Shown one piece after another: positions 10,831 through 21,264 of a stretch of DNA of 64,000 nucleotides. Positions within the stretch are counted from its first letter, which is position 1. Every line of letters starts with the position of its first letter. Source of the DNA: Orientallactaga sibirica. Lineage: Eukaryota; Chordata; Mammalia; Rodentia; Dipodidae. Location: positions 1,116,001 to 1,180,000 of the forward strand of contig JAEOAD010000055.1 in NCBI GenBank assembly GCA_036365145.1, written 5' to 3'. Position numbers and translations under genes: made by a program. Below the pieces are notes generated by a model that was not told the DNA's origin, did no database searches, and saw only the letters and a list, made by a program, of their open reading frames with translations.

Positions 10831-11007
10831 ACTTAAACATATAAATACAGGACTCAAAAACCTGCTTGGAGTTCTTTGCTTATTTATGAAGAACATCTGC
10901 TCATAATTAAAGCATGTACATCACTAGGCATGGAGTGGGCACCAGAAAGTCCCTTACAGTATCAAGCTACCTAAGTCTAAACTTTCCTGGTTCAGAACTA
11001 CTGAAAG

Positions 11008-11148
11008 CTGCTGGGTGTGGTGGTGCACTTTTAGTCCCAGCACTCACAGGCTGCGGTAAGAATAGTTTTCAGTTCTAAGGCAGCCTGGAGCTACAGACTG
11101 AATTCCAGGTCAGCCTAAGCTACAGTAGACCCTACTTTGAAACCCTTC
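11008..11148 (+). mobile_element. B1 SINE, diverged
   Basis: GCTGGGTGTGGTGGTGCAC head, many changes inside. Confidence 0.75.
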
Positions 11149-11319
11149 CCTCCAAAAATAAATTTTTAAAAACTTAAAAACCTGGGAGCTAGCCTGGAAG
11201 AAAACATAAGCTATAGGCAACAGAACAGTATTTCCAGGCTTTGATGTTCTAATTGTATTACGGATGACCAAATGAAAGCATGGCTGGCAATACTGGCTTT
11301 CCGGACTAGAGGACCCACT

Positions 11320-11560
11320 ATATGTTGAGCACTATGCTAGGATCTCTATATATACTGTTTATAATGCCTTTTTTTTAATTTTTTTTTATTGACAGCTTCT
11401 TTAATTGTAGACAATATCTCATGGTACTTCCCTCCCTCCCCATCTAATGGCCTTTTTTAAACAAGTGGCAGAATCCTTATTTTATGAGAAGACTAAGGCT
11501 GAGAGATGAAATGACTGAATGTTCAGTGGTATGACTTCAATACCATTGTTAATCCCTGTT
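11320..11560 (-). mobile_element. MIR split by an L1 tail
   Basis: GAGCACTATGCTAGGATCTC on the left and TTATTTTATGAGAAGACTAAGGCTGAGAG on the right form one antisense MIR around the 11369-11450 L1 insert. Confidence 0.55.
11369..11450 (-). mobile_element. L1 3' tail inserted in a MIR
   Basis: Reverse complement of the L1 end seen at 56480-56540: poly(T), then ATTGACAGCTTCTTTAATTG and a CCCTCCC tract. It splits a MIR and is flanked by imperfect AATG(G)CCTTTTTT copies. Confidence 0.75.
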
Positions 11561-11578
11561 ATTAGAAAGCACATTAGA

Positions 11579-11766
11579 GGGCTGGAGAGATAGCTTAGCG
11601 GTTAAGGCGCATGCCTGCAAAGCCTAAGGATCCCGGTTCGATTCTTCAGGTCCCACATAAGCCAGATGTACATGGTGGCACATGCGTCTGGAGTTCGTTT
11701 GCAGTGGCTAGAGGCCCTGGCATGCCCATTCTCACTCTTTCTCTCTCTCTCTCCCCCCCCTATCTT
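11579..11766 (+). mobile_element. B2-like SINE
   Basis: Complete; B box GGTTCGATTC. Confidence 0.9.
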
Positions 11767-11791
11767 TCCTTAACCAATTTAAAGTTTATAT

Positions 11792-11990
11792 GACAGCCAA
11801 AGAGATAGCTCAGTGGTTAAGGTGCTTGCCTGTAAAGCCTAACAACCTGGGTTCGATTCCCCAGTACCCACAAAAACCAGATGCACAAGTTGGCACATGC
11901 ATCATGAGTTCGTTTGCAGTGGCTGGAGGCCCTGGCATACCCATACTCACTGACATACTCTCTCTCTCTCTCTCTGCTTGCAAATAAATA
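11792..11990 (+). mobile_element. B2-like SINE
   Basis: Complete, head CAGCCAAAGAGATAGC diverged. Confidence 0.85.
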
Positions 11991-11998
11991 ATTTTTTC

Positions 11999-12181
11999 CC
12001 TCTTTCTTTCTTTCTTTCTTTTTTTTTTTTTTTTTTTTTTTTTTGAGGTAGGGTCTCACTGTAGCCCAGGCTGACCTGGAACTCACTATGTAGTCTCAGG
12101 GTAGCCTTGAACTTCATGGAAATCCTCCTACCTCTGCCTCCCAAATGCTGGGATTAAAGGCGCACACCACCACGTCCAGCT
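11999..12181 (-). mobile_element. B1 SINE with (CTTT)n and poly(T)
   Basis: Complete body 12044-12181. Confidence 0.88.
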
Positions 12182-12278
12182 AAATAAAATATTTTTAAAG
12201 TTTATATGAACTAATTATTAGTAAGCATCATTGAAAGTTTCAAACTTATGAATAATATTTTTTTCAAAAACACTCTAG

Positions 12279-12425
12279 CCGGGCATGGTGGTGCACACCT
12301 TTAATACCAGTACTCAGGAAGCAGAGGGAGGCGAATCACTGTGAGTTTGAGGCCAGCCTGAGACTACATCGTGAATTCCAGGCCATCCTGGGCTAGAGGG
12401 AGACTTTACCTCAAAAAAAGAAAAA
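12279..12425 (+). mobile_element. B1 SINE
   Basis: Complete. Confidence 0.88.
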
Positions 12426-12426
12426 A

Positions 12427-12558
12427 GCTAGGCATGGTGGTGCATGCCTTTAATCCCAACACTTGGGAAGCAGAGGTAGGAGAAGCCACCTTGAGATGAC
12501 ATAGTTAATTCCAGGTCAGCCTGGGCCAGAGGGAGATCTTACCTCGAAAAACCAAAAA
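12427..12558 (+). mobile_element. B1 SINE
   Basis: Small internal loss at the GTGAGTTC block; its tail seeds the purine repeat that follows. Confidence 0.85.
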
Positions 12559-12818
12559 AAGAAAAAAGAAAGGGAAGGGGGAAGGGAGGGAAGGGGGGGA
12601 AGGGGGGGAAAAAAAAGAAAAAAAGAAAAGGGAAGGGGGGAAGGGAAGGAAGGGGGGAAGGAAGGGGGAAAAGGAAGGGAAGGGGAAGGGAAAGGAAGGG
12701 AAAGGAAGGGAAAGGAAAGGGAAAGGAAAGGAAAGGAAAGGAAAGGAAAGGAAAGGAAAGGAAAGGAAAGGAAAGGAAAGGAAAGGAAAGGAAAGGAAAG
12801 GAAAGGAAAAAGGAAAAA
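12559..12818. repeat. Purine-rich microsatellite, (GGAAA)n
   Basis: Irregular A/G to 12700, then nearly pure GGAAA to about 12808. It accounts for the Phe/Leu/Pro/Ser open frame on the minus strand. Confidence 0.9.
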
Positions 12819-12820
12819 AA

Positions 12821-12964
12821 ACGCCTTTAATCTAAGCACTCAGGAGGCAGAGGTAGGAGGAGTCCTATGAGTTTTAGGCTACCCTGAGACTACACAGTGA
12901 ATTCCAGGTCAACCTGACCTAGAGTGAAACCTTACCTCAAAAAAAAAAAAAAAAAAAAAAAAAA
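12821..12964 (+). mobile_element. B1 SINE, 5'-truncated
   Basis: Starts CGCCTTTAATC; long A tail. Confidence 0.85.
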
Positions 12965-12965
12965 G

Positions 12966-13172
12966 AGCTGGAGAGATGGCTTAGTGGTTAAGGTGCTTGC
13001 CGCCAAAGGACCTCTGTTTGATCCCCAGGACCCATGTAAGCCAGATGCACAAGGTAGCACATACATCTGGAGTTTGTTTGTAGTGGCTAGAGGCCCTGGC
13101 ATGCCCATTCTGCACGCCCCCCCCCGCCTCTGCCTTATTCTCTCTCTCTTTTAAATAAAAATAAAATATAAA
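12966..13172 (+). mobile_element. B2-like SINE
   Basis: Complete, CCCCCCCCCGCC in the middle. Confidence 0.88.
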
Positions 13173-13244
13173 AAATATAAAACGCTCTAGCATTTCAGAA
13201 TACATTTTGTACAAATGAAATATTAATTATAAATGTAAGATGGG

Positions 13245-13458
13245 GGGCTGGAAAGATGACTTAGCAATTAGGGCGTTTGCCTGTGAAGCCTAAGGACCCC
13301 AGTTCGATTCTCCAGGTCCCATGTAAGCCAGATACACATGGTGGAGCATGCATCTGGAGTTCTTCTGCAGTGGCTAGAGGCCCTGGCGCATCCACTCTCA
13401 TGCACTCTCTCCCCAAAACCCGTCTCAAATAAATAAATAAAAATAAAATCTTTTTAAA
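13245..13458 (+). mobile_element. B2-like SINE
   Basis: Complete. Confidence 0.88.
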
Positions 13459-13463
13459 AAAAT

Positions 13464-13612
13464 GTAAGGACCTCAGTTCAAGGCTCGATTCCCCATTACC
13501 CACATAAGCCAGATACACAAGGTGGTGCATGCATCTGGAGTTCCTTTGCAGTGGCTGGAGGCCCTGGTGCGCCCATTCTCTCTCTCACATATAAATAAAT
13601 AAATAAAATCTT
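13464..13612 (+). mobile_element. B2-like SINE, 5'-truncated
   Basis: Starts at the B-box side (AAGGACCTCAGTTC). Confidence 0.82.
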
Positions 13613-13687
13613 TAAAAAAATAAACATAAGATGGTAAGAAGATAAATACTAAAGGTTTTGTATCAAGCAAACCTGGAATGAACCCAT

Positions 13688-13764
13688 ACTAGTGAAATCT
13701 AGTCAGTTTCTAAATCTGTGTCCAGTGCCTCATTTACAAAACAAAAATGATAATAACCATGCTA
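13688..13764 (+). mobile_element. MIR fragment
   Basis: TAAATCTGTGTCCAGTGCCTCATTTACAAAAC with GATAATAAC. Confidence 0.45.
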
Positions 13765-14105
13765 CACGTCTTAGTCAGTTCCAGCTGCTGTGCATTTTGA
13801 CTACTACAAACATTTAGTTTTCACAAGGCTAAAAGCTGAGAAGTCCAAGAACCAGTTGTCAGAAGTTCCAGGGTCTGGTAAGGGCTTGGTACCCCATTTT
13901 CATATGTCCCTCTTCTCAATGTACTATCACATGGTAGGGACTATAGAGAGGCATAAGCTCCGTGGTATTTCTTCTTATAAGGACACTAAGGACTTAAGAG
14001 ACCTCCATATTCATAAACTAGTTATGTCCTAAAAGTCTATTTCCAAATACCTTCACACTGGGATTAGAGTTTCAATATGTCAATTTGGAGGAGGCACAAA
14101 CAGTT
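13765..14105 (-). mobile_element. Ancient LTR relic (MaLR-like)
   Basis: CTTAGTCAGTTCCAGCTGCTGT start and the CTTATAAGGACACTAAGGAC, CACTGGGATTAGAGTTTCAATATG blocks fit an old mammalian LTR in reverse orientation. Exact family unsure. Confidence 0.5.
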
Positions 14106-14124
14106 AGGAGAAAAATCACTTACA

Positions 14125-14240
14125 AAAATTGTATCATGTTCCAAACACTAAACTAAGCACTTTATCTCATTTAATCTACCCAACAACTATATAATGTAAA
14201 TACCTTTATATCCTCATCTAATAGATGGAGAAAACAAGTT
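14125..14240 (-). mobile_element. MIR
   Basis: ACTAAGCACTTTATCTCATTTAATC, ACAACTATATAATGTAAATACC and TAATAGATGGAGAAAAC match the reverse MIR 3' half and core. Confidence 0.65.
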
Positions 14241-14258
14241 ATAAAAAAGATAAGTACA

Positions 14259-14479
14259 GGGATAGAGAGATGGCTTGGTGGTTAAGGTGCTTGCCTGTGA
14301 AGCCTAAGGACCTATGTTTGACTCTCCAGATCCCACATAAGCCAGATACACAAGGTGACAAAAGCACACAAGGTCATACATGTGCACAAGGCAGTACACA
14401 CGTCTGGAGTTCTATTACAGTGCCTGGAGGCCCTGGAGCACCAATTCATTTTCATTCTCTCTCTCTCTCTCTGCATTAA
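14259..14479 (+). mobile_element. B2-like SINE, long variant M
   Basis: The CACAAGG unit occurs three times (CACAAGGTGAC, CACAAGGTCAT, CACAAGGCAGT). Confidence 0.85.
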
Positions 14480-14490
14480 AAAGGGGGCAG

Positions 14491-14705
14491 TGCTGGAGAG
14501 ATGACTTAGCAGTTAAGGTGCATATGCCTGGGGAAGCCTAAGGACCTACATTCGATTCTCCAGTACCCATGTAAGCCAGATGCACATGGTGGCACATGCA
14601 TCTGGAGTTTGTGGTGGCTAGAGGCCCTGGCACACCCATTCTCCCTCTATCTCTCTCTCTCCCTCTCTCTGTCTCTAATAAATAAATAAATAAAAATAAA
14701 AATAT
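14491..14705 (+). mobile_element. B2-like SINE
   Basis: Complete. Confidence 0.88.
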
Positions 14706-14734
14706 TTTTTAAAAAAGAAAAGAAAAAAAGGCCA

Positions 14735-14912
14735 AGCCAGATGTGATGGTGCATGCCTTTAATCCAGCACTTTGGAAGCAGGAGTAGGAAGATCACCGTG
14801 AGTTCAAGGCCACCCTGAGACTACCGAGTGAATTCCAGGTCAGCCTGGACTGGAGCGAGACCCTACCTTGAAAAAACAAAATAAATAAATAAAAATATAA
14901 AATAAAATAAAA
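14735..14912 (+). mobile_element. B1 SINE
   Basis: Complete, AAATA-rich tail. Confidence 0.85.
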
Positions 14913-14972
14913 TGGCCAGTCTGTTGGGCTTGCTTCAAAAAAAAAGAAAAAAAGAAAAAAAAAAGATAAATA

Positions 14973-15122
14973 CAGCCGGGCATAGTGGTGCATGCCTTTA
15001 ATGCCAGCACTTGGGAGGCAGAGATAGGAAGATCACCCTGTGTTCAAGGCCACCCTGGGACTACATAGTGAGTTCCAGGTCTGCCTGGGCCAGCGCGAGA
15101 CCCTCAAAATTAAAAAAATAAA
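14973..15122 (+). mobile_element. B1 SINE
   Basis: Complete. Confidence 0.88.
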
Positions 15123-15221
15123 AATGTTAAGTACAAAAAAAGGTAATGTGAGGAGGTTGTGATCAAAATACACAATATACATGCATACAAATTGTCAGTT
15201 TAAATTTAAAAGATTAAGTAG

Positions 15222-15560
15222 TGCTGAGGAGATGGCTCAGCAGTTAAGAGCACTTGCTGAACAATTATGAGGGCCTGAGAGGGTCTGAGACCACCTGAGT
15301 GCGAGTCCCAGCACCCACATAAACTGAGCATGGCCACATACATCTGTAGCCCCATTCCTGTGACGTGAGGGAACTGGAGAATCACTGGGGCTTGCTAACC
15401 AAACGGTGAAAATAGTAGTTCTAGGTTGAGTGAGAGACTCATCTCAAGGAATCATGCAGATGAACGTAAAGAGGGCACTTGACATTACCTTCTGGCCTCC
15501 ACATGCTTGTGCACAGGATGCACACATCTATATACACACATCACATCACACCACATGTGA
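15222..15560 (+). mobile_element. Composite tRNA/B1-like SINE (RSINE1/B4 type)
   Basis: The tRNA-like head GATGGCTCAGCAGTTAAGAG is followed by a B1-like middle (TGTAGCCCCATTCC, GGGGCTTGCTAACC, GTGAGAGACTCATCTCAA) and the TCTGGCCTCCACATGC plus CA-rich tail typical of rodent composite SINEs. Confidence 0.7.
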
Positions 15561-15642
15561 ATACATACACATACACACATACATACAAAACAAAAGAGGA
15601 GTAAATAACTAAAGATCACATAGTGAATAAAACAGCTAGGAT

Positions 15643-15788
15643 AGGAGCACCAGGGCTTCCAGCCACTGCAAATAAACTTGATGCATGTGTCACCTTGTCC
15701 ATCTTGCTTACATGGGTCCTGGGGAATTGAACCTGGGTCCTTTGGCTTTGCAGGCAAGCACCTTAACCACTTAGCCACCTTCTGGCCC
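15643..15788 (-). mobile_element. B2-like SINE, tail missing
   Basis: Starts at CACCAGGGCTTCCAGCC with no AATA/CT tail. Confidence 0.82.
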
Positions 15789-15789
15789 T

Positions 15790-16299
15790 CAAGTAAATTT
15801 TTAACTGGTTAAGTCTTACTAGCATGTGCTTTACCTTATTTATCCCTAATTCCTAAAACTATTATTTCTGTTTTACTGGGGAAGAAAATGTAATTCTGAA
15901 ATGTTAACCAACTTTCAGTGGTAGTGAAAATATAGAATATATCACTTGGATGCAAGTATAAGTCTTCCAGCAGATAAACACATTAAATACAGTTCTTTCC
16001 AGTTAATCTTGCTGTCTGACCCAGACAGACACACACCAACAATATTTCGGAGACCATTCTAGGCATCTTAAACTGTGTCTTCCATAATAGCAGATAATCA
16101 AATTTTCATGGATTCTAGACTTCAAAAGCTTTGCCCTAATTCATGAGGCCTACAGTGTTATACTTCATAAATGACATCTATACACAAATATACTCTTTAT
16201 CTCACTTATTTCTGGTTTGGGTAAGAAAACCAATTCTCAAAACATTACTATCAGTAAATTTAAAACAAAACAAAACAAAACAAAACAAAACACCAAGAG
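15790..16299. other. Single-copy sequence
   Basis: AT-rich, possibly with an eroded MIR at 15830-15930; ends in (AAAAC)n at 16262-16291. No gene seen. Confidence 0.5.
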
Positions 16300-16406
16300 C
16301 CAGCCAAAATAACACGTGCCTGTTACTCCAGATACTCAAGAGGCTAAAGCAAGAAGGTTATAAATTCACGGCCAGCATGAACAATTTAGCAAAACTCTGT
16401 ATCAGG
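16300..16406 (+). mobile_element. Old B1/Alu-like relic
   Basis: GTTACTCCAGATACTCAAGAGGC, GCCAGCATGAACAATTTAGCAAAAC. Confidence 0.45.
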
Positions 16407-16557
16407 CAGGCATGGTGGTGCACGCCTTTACTCTCCAGCTCATGGGAGGCAGAGGTAGGAAGATGGCTATGAGTTCGAGGTCAGCCTAAGACTACACAGT
16501 GAATTCCAGGTCAGCCTGGGCTAGATCAAGACCTTACTTCAAAAAAAAAAAAAAAAA
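16407..16557 (+). mobile_element. B1 SINE
   Basis: Complete. Confidence 0.88.
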
Positions 16558-16633
16558 GCTAAGAAGCTACTCAACTTTTCTGTCTTTTGTTCTATCAGCC
16601 CAAGCAAGGAACTTCTACACTTCCACAACAGTA

Positions 16634-16842
16634 TTTTATTTTTATTTATTTATCAGAGACAGAGGTGGGGGAGAGAGAGAAAGAGATAAAAAATTGACAC
16701 GCCAGGGCCTCTAGCCACCGCAAACGATCTCCAGACATATGCGCCACCATGTGCACCTGGCTAACATGGGACCTGGAGAATTGAACCAGGATCCTTAGGC
16801 TTCATAGGCATGTGCCTTAACTGCTAAGCCATCCCTCCAGCC
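16634..16842 (-). mobile_element. B2-like SINE
   Basis: Complete. Confidence 0.88.
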
Positions 16843-16852
16843 CAAAACAGTT

Positions 16853-17018
16853 TTGTTGTTGTTGTTGTTTTTTGGTTTTTCCAGGTACAGTCTCTCTCCA
16901 GCCCAGGCTGATCTGGAATACACTTTGTAGTCTCAGGATGGCCTCAAGCTCACAGCAATCCTCCTACCTCTGCCTCCCCAGTGCTGGGATTAAGCACTGC
17001 ACCACCACACCCAGCCCC
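16853..17018 (-). mobile_element. B1 SINE
   Basis: (TTG)n then a complete body. Confidence 0.87.
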
Positions 17019-17187
17019 CAAAACAGTATTTTTAATCAAGGTTTGGCATAACAACATACTTCCCCAATGACAAATACTGAAGGCATATTAAATAAAAAAT
17101 ATAAATTTGTATTAAATTAAGACAGTGACAGCCAAATTGTAATAATGCATTCTCTCTAGTCATACAAACAAACAAAAAAAAAAAAAC

Positions 17188-17344
17188 TTTTTTGAGGGAG
17201 GGCAGTTTGAAGGTAGGGTCTCACTTTAACCAAAGCTGGCCTGGAATTCACTAGTAGTCTCAGGGTGGCCTCAAACTCAGAGATCCACCTACATCTGCCT
17301 CCAGAGTGCTGGGATCTAAGGCATGTGCCATCACACCTGGCTCA
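17188..17344 (-). mobile_element. B1 SINE, diverged
   Basis: Starts TTTTTTGAGGGAGGGCAG; otherwise recognisable. Confidence 0.78.
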
Positions 17345-17370
17345 AAAAAACATTTTGAGTTTCACTGAAT

Positions 17371-17561
17371 GCTTTTTTTTTTTTTTTTTTTTGCGAGGAG
17401 AAAAAGAGGGACAACAGATATATGGGCACACCAGGGCCTCTTGACACTGCAAATGAACTCCAGACTCCTGTGCCACTTTGTGCATCTGGCTTTATATGCA
17501 TACTGAGGAATCAAGCCTTTGTAAGCAAGCACCTTTAACCACTGAGCCATCTCCGCAACCG
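17371..17561 (-). mobile_element. B2-like SINE
   Basis: Poly(T) replaces the AATA tail. Confidence 0.83.
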
Positions 17562-17564
17562 TAA

Positions 17565-18045
17565 ATGCACGTTTTTGATGAAGGTGCAAAATTTAACTTA
17601 ATTTTACCTCAAAATTTTAATCCTTAACCATGCATCTTTTTAGTATTATGTGTAATAAATAAGATATACACATCAACTATTTCTGCTATACATCAAAATA
17701 TAAGGACTACTCAGGAAAAGCATCCAGCAATTGGGTTGTAAGCTGAACTAGCTGCTTTTTTTCATAAAACGCCATTTTTGTTTGAAAAAAGCAACTGGTA
17801 GAACAAACTATAATTATTCTGATTTGGATGTTTGGCAGACATTTTTTCAAAAATGAACAATGTGAGACTGTCACTTCAAGGAAAACAACTGTCAGTATTT
17901 CTTGCCAATGATAAAAAAAATTAAGCTTTTAAGAGAAAATAAGAAAAGACTTGTCTGAAAGAATCAGTGGCAATATTAACAAATGAGGTTTTTTTTTTAC
18001 ATCATACAATAGAAAATGTCAACATTCAGAAGATCTGCCTAACTC
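17565..18045. other. Single-copy sequence
   Basis: AT-rich. Nothing recognised. Confidence 0.5.
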
Positions 18046-18234
18046 AGTGCCACAGAATGTACTGTGCCCCCCTTCCCTAGTTCATGTTGAAGCTCCATCC
18101 CCCAATGTGATAGTATGTGGAAATGCAATCTTTGGGAGACAAGTTTAGATTAATTATAATTAGGTTTAAATGAAGTTATGAAGGGAGAATTCATGATGAA
18201 ATTATCAACCTTATTAAGAGATACCATACACTAG
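18046..18234 (+). mobile_element. Ancient LTR relic (MLT1/MST-like), 5' part
   Basis: AATGTACTGTGCCCCCTTCCC, TGTTGAAGCTCCATCCCCCAATGTGAT and ATTATAATTAGGTTTAAATGA fit a MaLR-class LTR start. The matching 3' part appears 3 kb on at 21265. Confidence 0.5.
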
Positions 18235-18274
18235 GGAAATAGCTCAGTAGGTAAAATGCCTACAAAATGGCAGG
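18235..18274 (+). mobile_element. Composite SINE head, split by B1
   Basis: GGGAAATAGCTCAGTAGGTAAAATGCC. The body resumes at 18441. Confidence 0.55.
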
Positions 18275-18440
18275 GCTGGGCGTGGTGGCGCACACCTTTA
18301 ATCCCAGCACTCGGGAGGCAGAGGTAGGAGGATCGCCATGAGTTCAAGGCCACCCTGAGAATACATAGTTAATTCCAAGTCAGCCTGGGCCAGAGTGAGA
18401 CCCTACCTCGAAAAACCAAAAAAAAAAAAAAAAAAAAAAG
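18275..18440 (+). mobile_element. B1 SINE inside a composite SINE
   Basis: Full-length, target repeat GGCAG on both sides. Confidence 0.9.
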
Positions 18441-18705
18441 GCAGGTATGGACAGCATGACCCTGTAATCTTAGCACTGGGGAGGCAGTTATGGACAGCAT
18501 GACCCTGTAATCTTAGCACTGGGGAGGTGGAGGCAGCTGAATCCCTGGAGCTTGCTGGCTTGTCTAGCTGAACTGGAGAGCTTCAGGCTGATGAGAGACA
18601 GTCTCAAAAAGAAGAGGGTGGTACACCTGAGAATGACACCCAAGGCCATCCTCTGGCTACCGCGCCCACGTGCACACACACACATAAATACACACTGCAC
18701 TCATG
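18441..18705 (+). mobile_element. Composite SINE (RSINE1/B4 type) body with a small tandem duplication
   Basis: A segment of about 42 bases (TATGGACAGCATGACCCTGT through GCACTGGGGAGG) occurs twice, at 18445 and 18488. Then come GGAGCTTGCTGGCTTGTCTAG, GAGAGACAGTCTCAAAAAG and CCTCTGGCTACC with a CA tail. Confidence 0.65.
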
Positions 18706-18756
18706 CAAATATATATAGAATGAAGCCAAATTAGATCCACAATAGATAAAATTTTA

Positions 18757-18930
18757 AGTGCTGGAGAGTTGGTTTAGCATTTAAGGCACTTCGGTTCGAT
18801 TCACCAGAACCCAGGTAAGCCAGATGCACAAGGGGCACGTGAATCTGGAGTTCGTTTGCAGTGGCTGGAGGCCCTGGCACGTCCATTCATTCCTTCCCTC
18901 CCTCCTTCCTTCCCTCCCTCCCTCCCTCTT

Positions 18931-18961
<31 letters not shown>

Positions 18962-18990
18962 GCCTCTTTCTCTCAAATAAATAAACAAAA
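18757..18990 (+). mobile_element. B2-like SINE
   Basis: A few bases missing after AAGGCAC; long (TTCC)n/(CT)n stretch. Confidence 0.85.
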
Positions 18991-18992
18991 AT

Positions 18993-19275
18993 AGGGCTGG
19001 AGAGATGGCTTAGCAGTTAAGGCACCTGCCTACCAAGCCTAAGAACACCCATATGATCTCCAGGTCCCACGTTTAGCCAAACACAAGTGATCCAAGCACA
19101 CAATACTGAGCTTGCCCACAAGGGGGGGTGCACATGTCTGCAATTTGTTCACAGCAGCTGAGAGGCTGCTGGCACACCCATTCTCTCTCTTTCTTCCTCT
19201 TCTCTCTCTCTGTTTCTCTCTGGCTCTCTCTCTCTCTCTCAAAAAATAAATAAATAAAAATAAAACTATTTTTAA
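18993..19275 (+). mobile_element. B2-like SINE, long variant L
   Basis: Has ACAAGTGATCCAAGCAC and CACAGCAGCTGAGAGGCTGC. Confidence 0.83.
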
Positions 19276-19286
19276 AAAAAGTCTTG

Positions 19287-19444
19287 CTGGGCGTGATGGC
19301 ACATGCCTTGAGTCCCAGCACTCGGGAGGCAGAGGTAGGAGGACTGCTGTGAGTTCGAGGACACCCTGAGACTACATAGTGAATTCCAGGTCAGCCTAAG
19401 CTAGAGTAAAACCCTACCTCGGCAAAAAAAAAAAAAAAAAAAAG
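19287..19444 (+). mobile_element. B1 SINE
   Basis: Complete. Confidence 0.88.
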
Positions 19445-19449
19445 TCTAA

Positions 19450-19610
19450 AGCTGAGCACACGCCTTTAATCCCAGCACTTGGGAGGTAGAGGTAGGAAGA
19501 GCACCATCAGTTCGAGGCCACCCTGAGAATACAGAGTGAATCCCAGGTCAGCCTGGGCTAGAGTGAGACCCTACCTCAAAAAAACAAAACAAAAAATAAA
19601 CAAAAAAAAT
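19450..19610 (+). mobile_element. B1 SINE, head shortened
   Basis: GCTGAGCACACGCC, losing the GTGGTGG block. Confidence 0.85.
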
Positions 19611-19613
19611 CTA

Positions 19614-19828
19614 GGGGTTGGGGAAATGGCTTAGTGGTTAAGGTGTTTGCCTGAAAAGCCTAAGGACCCCGGATTGGTTCCCCAGGACCCACGTAAGCCA
19701 GATGCAAAAGGGGACACATACATCTGGAGTTAGTTTGCAGTGGCTAGAGGCCCTGATGCGCCCATTCTCTTTCTCTCTGCCTCTTCTGCTCTCTCTCTCA
19801 AATAAATAAATAAATAAAATATTTTTTT
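19614..19828 (+). mobile_element. B2-like SINE
   Basis: Complete. Confidence 0.88.
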
Positions 19829-19846
19829 AAGTCTAAAAAAATTTCA

Positions 19847-20085
19847 GGCTAGAGAGATAGCTTAGCGGTTAAGGCGCCTGCCTCCTAAGCCTAAGAATGC
19901 TGGTTCCAATCTCCAGGTCCCACTTTTAGCCAGATGCAGTGACGCAAGGGCGCAATGCCGCACTTGACCACAAGGGGGACGTATGCATCTGGATTTCGTT
20001 CGCAGCAGCTGAGACGCTGCTGGTGCGCCCATCTCTATCTGTCTTACTCTCCCTCTCTCTCTGTCTCTCTCTCCAAAAAAAAAGT
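19847..20085 (+). mobile_element. B2-like SINE, long variant L
   Basis: Very like 10307-10580. Confidence 0.87.
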
Positions 20086-20099
20086 CTAAAAAAAATTTT

Positions 20100-20230
20100 A
20101 AAGCACTCGGGAGGCAGAGGTAGGAGGATCGCCGAGAGTTCAAGGCCACCCTGAGACTACATAGTTAATTCCAGGTCAGCCTGGACCAGAGTGAGACCCT
20201 ACCTTGCAAAACCAAAAAGAAAAAAATTTT
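20100..20230 (+). mobile_element. B1 SINE, 5'-truncated
   Basis: Starts at AGCACTCGGGAGG. Confidence 0.85.
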
Positions 20231-20240
20231 TTAAAGAAGG

Positions 20241-20400
20241 GACTGGGCGTGGTGGCACATGCCTTTAATCCCAGAACCCAGGAGGCAGACGTGGGAGGAC
20301 TGCCATTAGTTCAAGGCCACCCTGAGAATACACAGTGAATTCCAGCAGCCTGGGCTAGAACAAGACTCTACCTCAAAACACCAAAAATAAAAAATGAAAA
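20241..20400 (+). mobile_element. B1 SINE
   Basis: Complete. Confidence 0.87.
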
Positions 20401-20426
20401 ATAGAAAAGGAGGAGAACACAACACC

Positions 20427-20580
20427 AGAAAGCTGGGCATAGTCGTGCATGCCTGTAATCTTAGCACATGCAGGAGAAAGGTGGAGGCAAGAGAATCACA
20501 TATTCAAGGTCATCCTCAGCTACACAGTGAGTTCAAGGCCATCATGGAACATATGAGACCCTGTCTCAAAAAGCCAAGGG
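20427..20580 (+). mobile_element. Old B1 SINE
   Basis: AGCTGGGCATAGTCG head and GAGACCCTGTCTCAAAAAG end. Confidence 0.65.
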
Positions 20581-20592
20581 CGGGGGGGGGGG

Positions 20593-20790
20593 TGGCTGGA
20601 GAGATGGCTTAGCAGTTAAGGTGCTTGCTAACGACCCATGTTCAATTCTCCAGGTCCCACATAAGCCAAACGCACAAAGTGATGCAAGTAAGCAAGGTCA
20701 CACATGCGCACAAGGTGGTACACATGTCTGGAGTTCAATTGCAGTGGCTGGAGGCCCTGGCACAACAATTCTCTCTCTCTCATAAAAAGT
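20593..20790 (+). mobile_element. B2-like SINE, long variant M
   Basis: Contains GCACAAAGTGATGCAAG, GCAAGGTCACACATGCG and CACAAGGTGGTACAC. Confidence 0.85.
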
Positions 20791-20798
20791 TACAAAAA

Positions 20799-21010
20799 AG
20801 GGCTGAAGAGATGGCTTAGCAGTTAAGGCATTTTCCTGCAAAGCCTAAGGACCCCAGTTCAATTCTCCAGGCCCCACGTAATCCAGATGTACAAGGGGGC
20901 GCATGCATCCTGTAGTTTGTTTGCAATGGCTAGAGGCCCTGGTGTGCCCATTCTCATTCTCATTCTCCCTCTCCCTGTCTCTAATAAATAAATAAATAAA
21001 ATCTTTTTTA
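20799..21010 (+). mobile_element. B2-like SINE
   Basis: Complete. Confidence 0.88.
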
Positions 21011-21040
21011 AAATTACAAAAAAAAAAAAAAGCCAAGGGA

Positions 21041-21258
21041 GGACTGGAGAGATGGCTTAATGGTTAAGGCACTTGCCTGCAAAGCCTAAGACTCCAGGTT
21101 CAATGTTCCAGTACCCACATAAGCCAGATGCACAAGGTAGTGCATATGTCTGGAGTTCATTTGCAATGGCTGGAGGCCTGGCATGCACATTCTCTATCTG
21201 TCTCTTTTTTTTTCTCTCTCTTGCTCACTCAAATAAATAAATATTCTTTTTTAAAAAG
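21041..21258 (+). mobile_element. B2-like SINE
   Basis: Complete. Confidence 0.88.
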
Positions 21259-21264
21259 CCAAGG

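Noticed and set aside
12516..12839. Minus-strand open frame rich in Phe, Leu, Pro and Ser
   Set aside because: Translation of the (GGAAA)n microsatellite.
13790..14032. 80-residue plus-strand open frame
   Set aside because: Lies wholly in an ancient LTR relic in antisense orientation.
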